The translations under genes and the position numbers were made by a program. From contig JALSPK010000045.1 in assembly GCA_026986005.1 (NCBI GenBank), positions 1 through 53,255 of the forward strand: a DNA stretch of 53,255 nt, in the 5' to 3' direction. The DNA is from Saprospiraceae bacterium. GTDB taxonomy: Bacteria; Bacteroidota; Bacteroidia; Chitinophagales; Saprospiraceae. Under the pieces are notes generated by a model. It worked only from the letters and a program-made list of their open reading frames with translations, ran no database searches and had not been told where the DNA came from. Of this stretch, positions 25,243-33,356 are shown piece after piece (positions within the stretch are counted from its first letter, which is position 1; every line of letters begins with the position of its first letter).

Positions 25243-26247
25243 TCAAAATTTCACTTTTTCCAAAGATTTTTGTATTTTCTGTAATATTAAATAAGGATCT
25301 GCATTCGATGCAGGCCTCCTATCTTCTAGGTGACCTTTCCAGGTTTTGGCAGTAGAAGCAGGAATTCTCATTGAAGCTCCTCTATCACTTACACCGTAAC
25401 TGAATTTGTCAATGCTTTGTGTTTCATGCAACCCTGTCAATCTTTGGTCATTGTCGGGACCATATGCTTCCATATGTTCTTTGTGAGTTTTAGCAAAAGC
25501 TTCGCATATATCATTCATCATTTTTTTACCTCCTTTAGTCCTCATGGGTTCATTTGAAAAGTTTGTATGCATTCCTGAACCATTCCAATCTCCTTTCACG
25601 GGCTTTGGGTGAAGGTCTATTTTGTATCCGTAATATTCTCCCATTCTGTGTAGCATATACCTTGATATCATTAAGTCATCACAAGCTTTTAGTGAACCCT
25701 TTGCAAATACTTGATATTCCCATTGTCCTAACAATACCTCAGCATTGATCCCACTCATGCCTAGACCGGCATCAATACATTCGTCAAGATGTGCTTCAAC
25801 AAAGTCTCTCCCTGCTACATTGCCTGTGCCTACAGCACAATAATACGGTCCTTGGGGAGCTGGAAAACCATCTTTAGGAAATCCTAAAGGTTTACCTCCC
25901 AGAGAAATCACATATTCTTGTTCGAATCCTACCCAAATGTCAGGAACATCCTTGAGCCCATGCCTTGTATTGCTCTCATGAGGTGTTCCGTCCGGATTAA
26001 ATACTTCGCATAATACGAAGAAGGCATCTCTTCTGCCTGGATCAGGATATGATCTTACAGGTGTTAATAATAAATCCGAAAAGTTCCCTTCTGCTTGTTT
26101 AGTGGAGCTACCGTCAAAAGCCCATTCAGGTAAAATTGATATATCACCATCAAATGAGTCCATTTCAATGATTTTTGTCTTACTCCTAAAGTTAGCTTTA
26201 GGCTTATAACCATCTATCCAGATATATTCAAATTTAATCTTAGCCAT
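25243..26247 (-). CDS. glnA: Glutamine synthetase, type II (eukaryote-like GSII)
   Basis: ATP-dependent ligation of ammonia to glutamate in the cytoplasm. The product is 334 residues from the ATG at 26247, much shorter than the ~470-residue GSI and typical of GSII. Motifs: the beta-grasp opening YIWIDGYKPKANFRSKT, DGSSTKQAEG, WEYQVFAKG, HPKPVKGDWNGSGMHTNFS (ATP/ammonia region) and DRGASMRIP. An in-frame GTG 39 bases upstream (26284-26286) overlaps the -7 box, so the ATG is preferred. With amt at 3.5 kb it forms the window's ammonium-assimilation pair. The two are not linked in one operon. Confidence 0.93.
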   Translation of the reverse strand: MAKIKFEYIWIDGYKPKANFRSKTKIIEMDSFDGDISILPEWAFDGSSTKQAEGNFSDLLLTPVRSYPDPGRRDAFFVLCEVFNPDGTPHESNTRHGLKDVPDIWVGFEQEYVISLGGKPLGFPKDGFPAPQGPYYCAVGTGNVAGRDFVEAHLDECIDAGLGMSGINAEVLLGQWEYQVFAKGSLKACDDLMISRYMLHRMGEYYGYKIDLHPKPVKGDWNGSGMHTNFSNEPMRTKGGKKMMNDICEAFAKTHKEHMEAYGPDNDQRLTGLHETQSIDKFSYGVSDRGASMRIPASTAKTWKGHLEDRRPASNADPYLILQKIQKSLEKVKF

Positions 26248-26285
26248 AATTTTTTTTATATTAAATGATTGAGTTAATGAAAGCA

Positions 26286-26293
26286 CAAATCTA
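26286..26293 (-). promoter_or_regulatory. -7 box of glnA
   Basis: TAGATTTG on the minus strand, 38 bases upstream of the glnA ATG, matches TAnnTTTG. I see no clear -33 TTG at the right spacing, so the promoter may need an activator. Confidence 0.45.
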
Positions 26294-26456
26294 ATAATCT
26301 TTTTAAGAAAAAAATAATAATATGATTTTTTTTGATATCAAATTATTTAAGAAAACAACCTACATGTAGAGAGTATTGTGCTTGGTGTAAGTCAAAGTTC
26401 TATGCATAAACAACAAGGCTTGGTATAGTTAGAGTATATTCTACGTGATACTATTA

Positions 26457-26807
26457 TTATGGGGATTCATTGTTTATACTGAGTCTAAGTACTTTAAGCA
26501 CTTTTCCATATTGGCTAAAAGCCCTCAATAAATAAATGCCATTTCTTAAGTCTGAAACATCAAATAAACCTCCGTTGTCATTGGTTAATGTCTTGATCCT
26601 TTTACCAATTATGTTGTAAATTTCAATTTTTTTAATAATGAGTTTTGAGTCAATTTTAAAATAGTCTGCAACCGGATTAGGATAAATGCTAATGCTATTA
26701 GAGAAATGATCTTTTTCAGGTTTTAATTCTATTTCTTTGGCACTTTGTGAGTATAGAAAACTAAACCCAAGCATGAAGAATAAAAGTATGTAAAATTTTA
26801 ATTTCAT
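26457..26807 (-). CDS. Minimal T9SS cargo: signal peptide plus sorting domain only
   Basis: A 116-residue protein. The signal peptide (residues ~1-20, ending LYSQ) is followed after only ~20 residues by a type A sorting domain: IYPNPVADYFKID, IEIYNIIGKRIKTL, DVSDLRNGIYLLRA and a basic C-terminal strand. There is essentially no passenger. The sorting domain is clearly paralogous to that of the gene at 27170-27943. It has its own promoter, so it may be a real small exported protein; alternatively it is a remnant of a larger cargo gene. Confidence 0.75.
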   Translation of the reverse strand: MKLKFYILLFFMLGFSFLYSQSAKEIELKPEKDHFSNSISIYPNPVADYFKIDSKLIIKKIEIYNIIGKRIKTLTNDNGGLFDVSDLRNGIYLLRAFSQYGKVLKVLRLSINNESP

Positions 26808-26841
26808 ATTACTTATTTATTAAATCGACGCATTACTTTTA

Positions 26842-26873
26842 CAAATGTAATAAAAAAGTTGTAATATTTTCAA
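26842..26873 (-). promoter_or_regulatory. Promoter of the minimal T9SS cargo gene
   Basis: TTG (26871-26873), a 21-base spacer and TACATTTG (26842-26849) on the minus strand closely match the Bacteroidetes consensus. The rest of the 362-base gap 26808-27169 holds only the terminator at 27102 and AT-rich sequence. Confidence 0.7.
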
Positions 26874-27101
26874 TTTTTTAACAAAATTTAACTCTTTTTG
26901 CCCTAATATTGCAATAAAGTTTAATGTGTAAGGGTTTTATTGTGTTTTTTTAGCTTAGATATTTATAAAAATCCGCCATGATGATTCTGATTATAAAAAG
27001 TTTATTTATTTACTTTTTCTATTTCAAAAATAATATATTTATATAGCTAATACCATACAATTATTTTTTCAGAGAATAAGCTAAAACAAAAAATATTATG
27101 C

Positions 27102-27138
27102 AAAAAAAAAAAGACAATTTATTGAATTGTCTTTTTTA
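27102..27138 (-). terminator. Terminator of the 27.2-27.9 kb T9SS gene
   Basis: A stem (aaaaaagacaat/attgtctttttt) with a 7-base loop and an uninterrupted T run on the minus strand lies about 30 bases past the stop. Confidence 0.85.
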
Positions 27139-27169
27139 TGTTATATTCAGAAATATAAATACTTAAACA

Positions 27170-27943
27170 TTAAGGCCTGGATTTAGTTATATTTAGTCTT
27201 GTTACTTTTAATATTTTGTTAGATTTATTTAGAATTCTTACCAAATACATTCCGGTTCTCAAATCAGACACATCATAGAAGTTATAAGATTTATTTTTTA
27301 AAGTTTTTACCTTTTTACCAATCAAGTTATAGATTTCAACTTTTGAGACTTCTGATTTTGTAGATATCTTAAAATAATCCAATGTCGGATTTGGTGAAAT
27401 ATATAAGTTGTCGTCTTTATATTCAATTGTAGCTGTATTAAATCTCATATTGAATATTAAAGGTAATGTGTCAACGACATTTTTAAATTCTTTATCATCA
27501 TACATCTTTAATACTAGCATTCCTGTATCAGCTACAGAATTGTCATTAAAATGAAAACTCCAAAATTGTGTGCTGTCAGGTTCAAGAATATTTGGGCTGT
27601 TTTTTGAAGAATGGTTGTAGTTTGGGGGATAACAATTTTGAGAATCACAAATTAAAAATTGCCATGCATCATTGAATGCTACGGTCTCTACTCTCCAATA
27701 AAGGGTTTTTGTCTCTGTACCTTTATTTGTTAAAAATATATCAATAATCCTTTCTTCTCCTAAGATAACTGAATCAACAATAATAGTGTCTTCATCGAAT
27801 TCGACATTTGTTTCAGATGGAGAAAGTAATTCAAAATCAATGTTTTTACTAGATTTATGATTTGATGATTTTATTGATATGTCTTGTGCATTTATTAATA
27901 ACACAGATAAAACAAAAATAAAAAATAGTAACGTTTTTTTCAT
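27170..27943 (-). CDS. T9SS-sorted secreted protein of unknown function
   Basis: A 257-residue product from the ATG at 27943, which starts a signal peptide (MKKTLLFFIFVLSVLLINAQ); the in-frame codon 33 bases upstream would spoil it. Residues ~50-170 look like one immunoglobulin-like beta-sandwich (DTIIVDSVILGEERIIDIFL, then LEPDSTQFWSFHF), similar in style to DUF1573/ASPM-type domains. The C-terminal ~75 residues are a T9SS sorting domain (SPNPTLDYFKI, VEIYNLIGKKVKTL, DVSDLRTGMYLVR) close to that of the neighbour at 26457. No enzyme motif is visible. Confidence 0.8.
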   Translation of the reverse strand: MKKTLLFFIFVLSVLLINAQDISIKSSNHKSSKNIDFELLSPSETNVEFDEDTIIVDSVILGEERIIDIFLTNKGTETKTLYWRVETVAFNDAWQFLICDSQNCYPPNYNHSSKNSPNILEPDSTQFWSFHFNDNSVADTGMLVLKMYDDKEFKNVVDTLPLIFNMRFNTATIEYKDDNLYISPNPTLDYFKISTKSEVSKVEIYNLIGKKVKTLKNKSYNFYDVSDLRTGMYLVRILNKSNKILKVTRLNITKSRP

Positions 27944-28179
27944 AATGATAATATTGAAATAGTTAAATAAATACAAAACGCATCTTTTCTACAAACATCA
28001 TCCCATAAATAACGGAACAGAGACGGTAGAAAGTGCAAAAAAACATAAAATTTACTAAAATGCGGTATTTTAGTAATAAATATTTTTAATATTATATAGC
28101 TTCTATCTAAATCTTGTGCGTTTCTGATAAAAACGTTGCGAAATAATTGGAATAATTTATTTTTTTCTAGAAAACAATG

Positions 28180-28187
28180 TATATTTG
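28180..28187 (+). promoter_or_regulatory. -7 box before a small membrane ORF
   Basis: TATATTTG lies 19 bases upstream of the ATG at 28207. No -33 element is seen at a standard distance. Confidence 0.35.
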
Positions 28188-28206
28188 GATTATAAAAAAA
28201 AATGTT

Positions 28207-28362
28207 ATGAATATACTTTTATTAGTTAAAGACTCTGTTGTAGTTGATACGACTCAATTGGGATATAGAATAGGTTACACTATTGCTAGTTGGATACCAT
28301 TTCTTATCATAGCTTTCATCGTCCTAATGATTATTAGGAAGAGATATAGATTGAACGAATAA
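28207..28362 (+). CDS. Small single-pass membrane protein (hypothetical)
   Basis: A 51-residue product: a short polar N-terminus (MNILLLVKDSVVVDTTQLGY), one strong hydrophobic helix (ASWIPFLIIAFIVLMIIRK) and a basic tail. The helix followed by Arg/Lys fits an N-out, C-in inner-membrane protein. An upstream in-frame ATG at 28177 overlaps the -7 box, so the later start is preferred. No family recognised. It ends 17 bases before the nadB stop (convergent). It is supported only by the promoter box and the clean membrane profile. Confidence 0.5.
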   Translation: MNILLLVKDSVVVDTTQLGYRIGYTIASWIPFLIIAFIVLMIIRKRYRLNE

Positions 28363-28378
28363 ACTTTTTATCTAGAAT

Positions 28379-29998
28379 TTAAATCAATGTTATCTCATTG
28401 TAAGGAAGTTTTTCCGGATAATCTGTATTATAGTTCAATCCCCTGCTTTCGTGTCTGTTTAGTGAAGATCGAGTTACTAAATAGGCTATTGTATTTAAGT
28501 TTCTCAATTCACATAACTGTTCAGAAATAACACTTGATTTGTACAATTCCTCAGTTTCCTTGTAGTAAAGCAATATTCTGTTAATTGCTCTTTTTAACCT
28601 AATATTATTTCTGACTATTCCTACATAACTACCCATGACATCTCTTATCTCTTTGAGCGATTGAGTAATTAAGACCATTTCTTTAGGGTCACTGGTGCTT
28701 GTGATGTTCCAATTCGGAATATCTTCGTTGATATCAATAGAATCTATCTCTGATGAAATGCTTTTGCAGATTTTTTCGGCAAAGACCAATCCTTCTAACA
28801 GGGAATTGGAAGCAAGTCTGTTGGCACCATGTAGTCCACTATATGTAGCTTCACCTGCGGCATAAAGATTTTTAATAGATGTTTTACCTTTGCTATCAAT
28901 TACTATTCCCCCACAGAAATAATGGCATGCCGGAGCAACAGGTATCATATCCTTCATTGGATCAACTCCTTCACGAATACATTTCTTATAAATATTGGGA
29001 AAATGCTTAATGAAATCTTCCTTTTCTATGTGTTTTACATCTAGAAAAACATTGTTAACACCCCTTATTTTCATTTCGTTGTCGATGGCTCTTGCTACGA
29101 TATCTCTTGGTGCTAGTGAGCCTCGTTTATCATACCTGAGCATAAAGTCTTCCCCATCTTCTGTACGCAGTATTCCCCCATGACCTCTTACTGCTTCGGA
29201 AACTAAAAAGTTTGGAGATTCTTCTATTTTTGTATATAGTGCTGTTGGGTGAAATTGAACAAATTCCATATTGGCAATTCTTCCTTTTGCTCTATAGACC
29301 ATTGCTATTCCATCGCCTGTTGAGCCTTCAGGATTGGTAGTAATGGTATATAATTGTCCGGCACCTCCTGTTGCGACTACCGTAGTTTTAGAGAGAATTG
29401 TTTCAATACCTAGGCTGTTTTTGTTCAATACATAAACACCAAATGCTTTTATGTCCGGTGTGACTTTTGATATTATTCTTCCAAGATGATGTTGCGTAAT
29501 TAATTCTAAAGCGAAGAAGTTTTCTAAAACTTCAATGTTTTTTAGCGATTTAACCATTTCAATTAAAGTCCTTTCTACTTCCCAGCCTGTAATATCTTTA
29601 TAGTGCAATACTCTATTTTCAGAATGCCCCCCTTCTTTTCCCAGTTCCAATTTTCCATTATCTTTTTTGTCAAATCTTGCGCCCCACTCAATTAGTTCCT
29701 TGACTCTTTTTGGACCTTCCTTTATTACCATTTGGACAATTTCCAAATCATTTAACTCATCCCCTGCATCCATAGTGTCAGCGATATGTTTTTCAAAATT
29801 ATCTTTATCCAAATCCCATACAGTTGCTATACCTCCTTGGGCAAACTTAGTATTAGAATCGTCAATATTATTCTTTGTCACAATCGTAATCTTCAGATGC
29901 GGTCTTTTTTTTGCTAGTTTTATAGCTAGAGTTAACCCGGCAACACCGGATCCTATTATTAAAACATCTGTTTTTCTTCTCGTTACTGCTTTTCCCAT
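28379..29998 (-). CDS. nadB: L-aspartate oxidase (NAD biosynthesis)
   Basis: A FAD enzyme that oxidises L-aspartate to iminoaspartate, the first step of de novo NAD synthesis. The 539-residue product has the Rossmann motif IIGSGVAGLTLAIKLA (~15-30), the flavin-binding NTKFAQGGIATVWD, the FHPTALY segment and GLHGANRLASNSLLEGLVF near the C-terminal third, all typical of NadB rather than succinate dehydrogenase. The length is normal. It follows nadC by 11 bases as the last gene of the unit that starts with the DUF1573 lipoprotein. No nadA is in the window; quinolinate synthase must be elsewhere. Confidence 0.93.
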   Translation of the reverse strand: MGKAVTRRKTDVLIIGSGVAGLTLAIKLAKKRPHLKITIVTKNNIDDSNTKFAQGGIATVWDLDKDNFEKHIADTMDAGDELNDLEIVQMVIKEGPKRVKELIEWGARFDKKDNGKLELGKEGGHSENRVLHYKDITGWEVERTLIEMVKSLKNIEVLENFFALELITQHHLGRIISKVTPDIKAFGVYVLNKNSLGIETILSKTTVVATGGAGQLYTITTNPEGSTGDGIAMVYRAKGRIANMEFVQFHPTALYTKIEESPNFLVSEAVRGHGGILRTEDGEDFMLRYDKRGSLAPRDIVARAIDNEMKIRGVNNVFLDVKHIEKEDFIKHFPNIYKKCIREGVDPMKDMIPVAPACHYFCGGIVIDSKGKTSIKNLYAAGEATYSGLHGANRLASNSLLEGLVFAEKICKSISSEIDSIDINEDIPNWNITSTSDPKEMVLITQSLKEIRDVMGSYVGIVRNNIRLKRAINRILLYYKETEELYKSSVISEQLCELRNLNTIAYLVTRSSLNRHESRGLNYNTDYPEKLPYNEITLI

Positions 29999-30009
29999 AG
30001 TTCAAATAA

Positions 30010-30864
30010 TTATTTGATTATTTTTAAACTTAAATCTAAAATACCGGCAGAATGTGTCAACGCACCTGAAGATATGAAATCTACTCCTGTCTCGGCAATT
30101 TTTCTAACGGTTTGTAGTGTTATCCCTCCGGATGCCTCACTTTCATATCTTTTGTCAATGGTACAGACGGCTTCTTTGAGTATTGGTAATTCAAAATTGT
30201 CAAGCATTATTCTCGTAATTCCACCGGTGTCCAAAACTTCATTTAGTTCGACAAGATTACGAACTTCCACTGTTATTCCTAGATTTAGCTTATTGTCTTT
30301 TTGGTATTTATGAACTTTATTAATAGCATTTGCTATGCCACCGCTTGCGTCTACATGATTGTCTTTTATCATTATCCAGTCGTAAAGTCCATCCCTGTAG
30401 TTAAAACAACCTCCTATTCTTACTGCCCATTTTTCTAATGGCCTTAGAAGAGGTGTGGTTTTTCTTGTGTCCAAAATCTTTACAGGTAGACCTTCTACCT
30501 CATGCGCAAATTCAGAACTGATAGTTGCAATACCACTTAGTCTTTGCATAGTATTTAGCACCAGTCGTTCCGTTTTAAGCAATGTCCTTGAATTACATTC
30601 GATGTTAAAGGCTATATCACCATAATTAACTACATCTCCATCTTGTTTGTATGTTTCAAAATTGATATCTTCATTCATGTATTCAAATATCATTTTGGAC
30701 AAATCAATTCCCGCGATAACCCCATGGTCTTTTACTAATAGTTTTGCTTTGGAAACTGAATCAGCTGAGATACATGCATTAGATGTGTGGTCTCCTTCCC
30801 CAACATCTTCTTTCATGGAGTTTTCCACAAACCATTTTAAATACTTTTTATCTATATTTTTCAC
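30010..30864 (-). CDS. nadC: Nicotinate-nucleotide pyrophosphorylase (carboxylating)
   Basis: Converts quinolinate and PRPP to nicotinate mononucleotide. The 284-residue product contains EDVGEGDHTS near the start, TMQRLSGIAT, KILDTRKTTPLLRPLEKWAV and MIKDNH, with the Arg/Lys/His residues that bind quinolinate and PRPP. GITLQTVRKIAETGVDFISSG closes the barrel. It sits 10 bases after the YbbR gene and 11 before nadB. Confidence 0.94.
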   Translation of the reverse strand: MKNIDKKYLKWFVENSMKEDVGEGDHTSNACISADSVSKAKLLVKDHGVIAGIDLSKMIFEYMNEDINFETYKQDGDVVNYGDIAFNIECNSRTLLKTERLVLNTMQRLSGIATISSEFAHEVEGLPVKILDTRKTTPLLRPLEKWAVRIGGCFNYRDGLYDWIMIKDNHVDASGGIANAINKVHKYQKDNKLNLGITVEVRNLVELNEVLDTGGITRIMLDNFELPILKEAVCTIDKRYESEASGGITLQTVRKIAETGVDFISSGALTHSAGILDLSLKIIK

Positions 30865-30874
30865 AATTTAATAT

Positions 30875-31804
30875 TTATTCTTGATTATTTTTTAAGTATA
30901 TCTCTACATAATTTGGTCTTATATGTTGAATTGTCACAAGTTTTGGCTTATCAATAATCGATACCGGATACGATATGGATTTTATAGAATCCTCATCTAG
31001 ATAGATGTTTGCTTTAAAATCATCAGTACTTATACTGTCGAATTTGCTTAATCCGACGAGGAATGATACTTCCACATATGGAGGTAATACTTCTAAGTTA
31101 TCTTGTTTGTTACCTTCAAGACTAACCGGTAACATTATTTTTTTTTCTGTGTATTGTTCTACCGGGATTGAAAGCAATGTTTCAAGCTGGCTCAAAAATA
31201 TTTTTTGGTTTGAAGGCTTTCTCAGTTTAATCTTTTCCTTGATAGAATGAGATAATTGATTGTAAACTATTTTGACTGTATTCCATTTCTTTATCTTTTT
31301 AACGTAAGATTGAGGACCTGTAATATCGATTGTTGTTGGAGTTAACACTATATTTGATTTTAGTCCATAAAGATTTTTAAATACAACTTTACCATCAAAA
31401 ATAATGGGGATTTTTCTTGTGATTTTTTTGTCTATACTCAAGGCTTTAGTAGTAAAAATAATACTTTGTATATTTATATTTAACTTCGAAGTTTCCTTAC
31501 TCAAGTACTTTATTATATCATCTCCTCTTATCATTTTTGAGTTGGGGGGGATAAAAACTCTCAACGGTTTGTTTTTTGTATGTTTATTTTCAAATATCAA
31601 GTCAACACCTTTCCCTTCCAAAGTAACATTTGCTTTATAGAGATCAGCATTCAACACAATCAAACTATCCGGTGTGATTAATTTCACCCAAATGTCTTTG
31701 GTGTAACTTGACTTTTTATTAAGTACAGTACTAATCCAAAAAAAAGTTGCGATACCAACAAAAATAAAATAAGAGATAAGTTGTCCCTTGTTTATTTTAA
31801 TCAT
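30875..31804 (-). CDS. YbbR/CdaR-like domain membrane-anchored protein
   Basis: A 309-residue protein with one N-terminal transmembrane helix (GQLISYFIFVGIATFFWIS) and a large extracytoplasmic part made of YbbR-type beta domains (ITRKIPIIFDGKVVFKNLYGL... then TPTTIDITGPQSYVKKI). In Firmicutes such proteins regulate the diadenylate cyclase CdaA; no cyclase gene is adjacent here, so that role is not shown. Its start overlaps the yajC stop by four bases. Bacteroidota often place it between yajC and other housekeeping genes. Confidence 0.8.
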   Translation of the reverse strand: MIKINKGQLISYFIFVGIATFFWISTVLNKKSSYTKDIWVKLITPDSLIVLNADLYKANVTLEGKGVDLIFENKHTKNKPLRVFIPPNSKMIRGDDIIKYLSKETSKLNINIQSIIFTTKALSIDKKITRKIPIIFDGKVVFKNLYGLKSNIVLTPTTIDITGPQSYVKKIKKWNTVKIVYNQLSHSIKEKIKLRKPSNQKIFLSQLETLLSIPVEQYTEKKIMLPVSLEGNKQDNLEVLPPYVEVSFLVGLSKFDSISTDDFKANIYLDEDSIKSISYPVSIIDKPKLVTIQHIRPNYVEIYLKNNQE

Positions 31805-32118
31805 TTTTTATTTTCATTATTTAGTGCATCTGTCATTTCTTTAGAAACGGCACTTTTAAACACTTTTAGGTATGTCTTTGGGTCTATTTGTATGAAAACA
31901 AAATCATCTTCGATTTTATTGATCTTACCGATTATTCCGCTAGTTGTTGCTACTTCCTGACCCTTTTCAAGAGAATTTGAAAAAGCGGTTTGCTGCTTTT
32001 GTTTTTGAGCCTGGGGTCTGATTATGAAAAAATAAAATACAAGTAGTATTCCACCGAATAATACGATGTTCATCATGCCTGCACCTCCTGCCGATTGTAA
32101 AAATATTTCGTTTATCAT
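31801..32118 (-). CDS. yajC: Sec translocon accessory subunit YajC
   Basis: A 105-residue protein with one N-terminal helix (MNIVLFGGILLVFYFFIIRPQ). The RPQAQKQKQ turn is the YajC signature, followed by the small KGQEVATTSGIIGKI domain. It associates with SecDF-YidC in the inner membrane; no secDF is adjacent. It lies 30 bases after the DUF1573 gene. Confidence 0.93.
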   Translation of the reverse strand: MINEIFLQSAGGAGMMNIVLFGGILLVFYFFIIRPQAQKQKQQTAFSNSLEKGQEVATTSGIIGKINKIEDDFVFIQIDPKTYLKVFKSAVSKEMTDALNNENKK

Positions 32119-32148
32119 TTAATTAGTTTTTTGTTTATATATTTAATA

Positions 32149-32625
32149 TTATTTTTCTTTTGGTATTACATAACCTTTCATTGTTAATGTTGACATATTG
32201 GGGAATGTGTTAGCAAAGATTTTTACTTTTTTGTTTTGACTTAACTTTTTACCTTTAGAATCAAAAACAACGGTTATCTCTCCCGTAGAGCCGGGTTTGA
32301 ACGGATCTTTTGAAAAGCTTGGAACTGTACAACCACAAGTTGTCTTATGATATAGTAAAAATAAATCTTTTGTTCCTGTGTTTTTAAATTTGAATGAGTG
32401 CTTGACAACATCTCCTTCTTTGATTTTCCCAAAGTCAAAAGTTGTTTCCTCAAATGAAAGATTAGCCATTTTGGACGTATCTACTTTTCCGTCATTTGTT
32501 GGTATCTGCAGTTGACTTGCCATATCTGAGGAGGATTTAGCAAAGCCATCATCTTTTTTAGTGTCTGATTTACATGCACCGAATAAAGTGATACTGAACA
32601 GTAAAAAATAAATGCTTTTAAACAT
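32149..32625 (-). CDS. DUF1573-domain lipoprotein
   Basis: A 158-residue product from the ATG at 32625. The signal peptide ends with a lipobox, LFGAC, so the mature protein is a lipid-anchored envelope protein. The DUF1573 beta-sandwich contains ETTFDFGKIKEGDVVKHSFKFKN and HKTTCGCTVP, followed by PGSTGEITVVFDSKGK. Its function in Bacteroidota is unknown. It is first in the unit with yajC, ybbR, nadC and nadB and has the best-formed promoter of that region. An alternative start 18 bases upstream is less likely, because it would lengthen the signal peptide for no gain. Confidence 0.88.
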   Translation of the reverse strand: MFKSIYFLLFSITLFGACKSDTKKDDGFAKSSSDMASQLQIPTNDGKVDTSKMANLSFEETTFDFGKIKEGDVVKHSFKFKNTGTKDLFLLYHKTTCGCTVPSFSKDPFKPGSTGEITVVFDSKGKKLSQNKKVKIFANTFPNMSTLTMKGYVIPKEK

Positions 32626-32640
32626 GGTAATAATTTTTTG

Positions 32641-32672
32641 CAAAAATAATAAAATTTAAATCTAAAAACCAA
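32641..32672 (-). promoter_or_regulatory. Promoter of the DUF1573-yajC-ybbR-nadC-nadB unit
   Basis: TTG (32670-32672), a 21-base spacer and TATTTTTG (32641-32648), minus strand, 15 bases before the ATG. Confidence 0.65.
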
Positions 32673-32696
32673 TAATATTGAATTATCATTATATTT

Positions 32697-33263
32697 TTAA
32701 AAATTGTAAATAAAAGCCATCCGGTAATCAAGGGGGTAAAATAGTTGATTGCTATCAGGGTTGACATTATATAATAAAGTGATTATCATAGACCATTTTG
32801 AAGATGAGTAGTATTGGTATCCTCCTCCAATGTATGTCATGAGGTAGGGAGTTTGGATTTTACTAGATTGCAAAATTCTTGTCAGATACATCCTGTCTAC
32901 TTCTATTTGAGCAAAATAAGATTTATAAATAGTAGCATTGACCAATCCACCAAATCCATAGTCAAAAATCCTGTAATTGGGTGCATTTCCACTTTGCCAT
33001 ATGTACGAATAATTACCGTGAAGTATAAGCCCTGTTTTTACTCCATCAAAAATTTTGTATCCTCCCATCAGAGAGATGCCTGTGTTAAATACACTATTGC
33101 CAATGCTAATATTACCAATATTAATTCCGTACCATAGCTTTTCCTTTAATTCTGTTTTCTCTTTTTTTTCACGCCTTATTTTTTGAGAATAACCGGTTTT
33201 AATGGTAATAAGCAAAATAAAAATGAACAATGATTTCAATGTGATGTTATAATATTTAGTCAT
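32697..33263 (-). CDS. Hypothetical outer-membrane beta-barrel protein
   Basis: A 188-residue protein with a signal peptide (ending IKTGYSQ) and a short very basic segment (KIRREKKEKTELKEK). About eight alternating amphipathic strands rich in Tyr and Gly follow, such as IGGGYQYYSSSKWSMIITLLY, ending in the aromatic strand RMAFIYNF with the terminal Phe typical of outer-membrane barrels. It belongs to no family I can name. It diverges from the metalloprotease gene at 33357 and has no obvious operon partner. Confidence 0.7.
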   Translation of the reverse strand: MTKYYNITLKSLFIFILLITIKTGYSQKIRREKKEKTELKEKLWYGINIGNISIGNSVFNTGISLMGGYKIFDGVKTGLILHGNYSYIWQSGNAPNYRIFDYGFGGLVNATIYKSYFAQIEVDRMYLTRILQSSKIQTPYLMTYIGGGYQYYSSSKWSMIITLLYNVNPDSNQLFYPLDYRMAFIYNF

Positions 33264-33294
33264 AGTATTATGTATTTTTCTTTTATCAACGGTA

Positions 33295-33323
33295 TTTGCG
33301 ATTGAATAAGTATATTATCTTTG
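33295..33323 (+). promoter_or_regulatory. Promoter of metalloprotease gene 1
   Basis: TTTG (33295-33298), a 17-base spacer and TATCTTTG (33316-33323). The -7 box overlaps an upstream in-frame start at 33321, which supports translation from 33357. Confidence 0.6.
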
Positions 33324-33356
33324 ACTAGATTTATTAATTTTGCAAATCATTTACAT

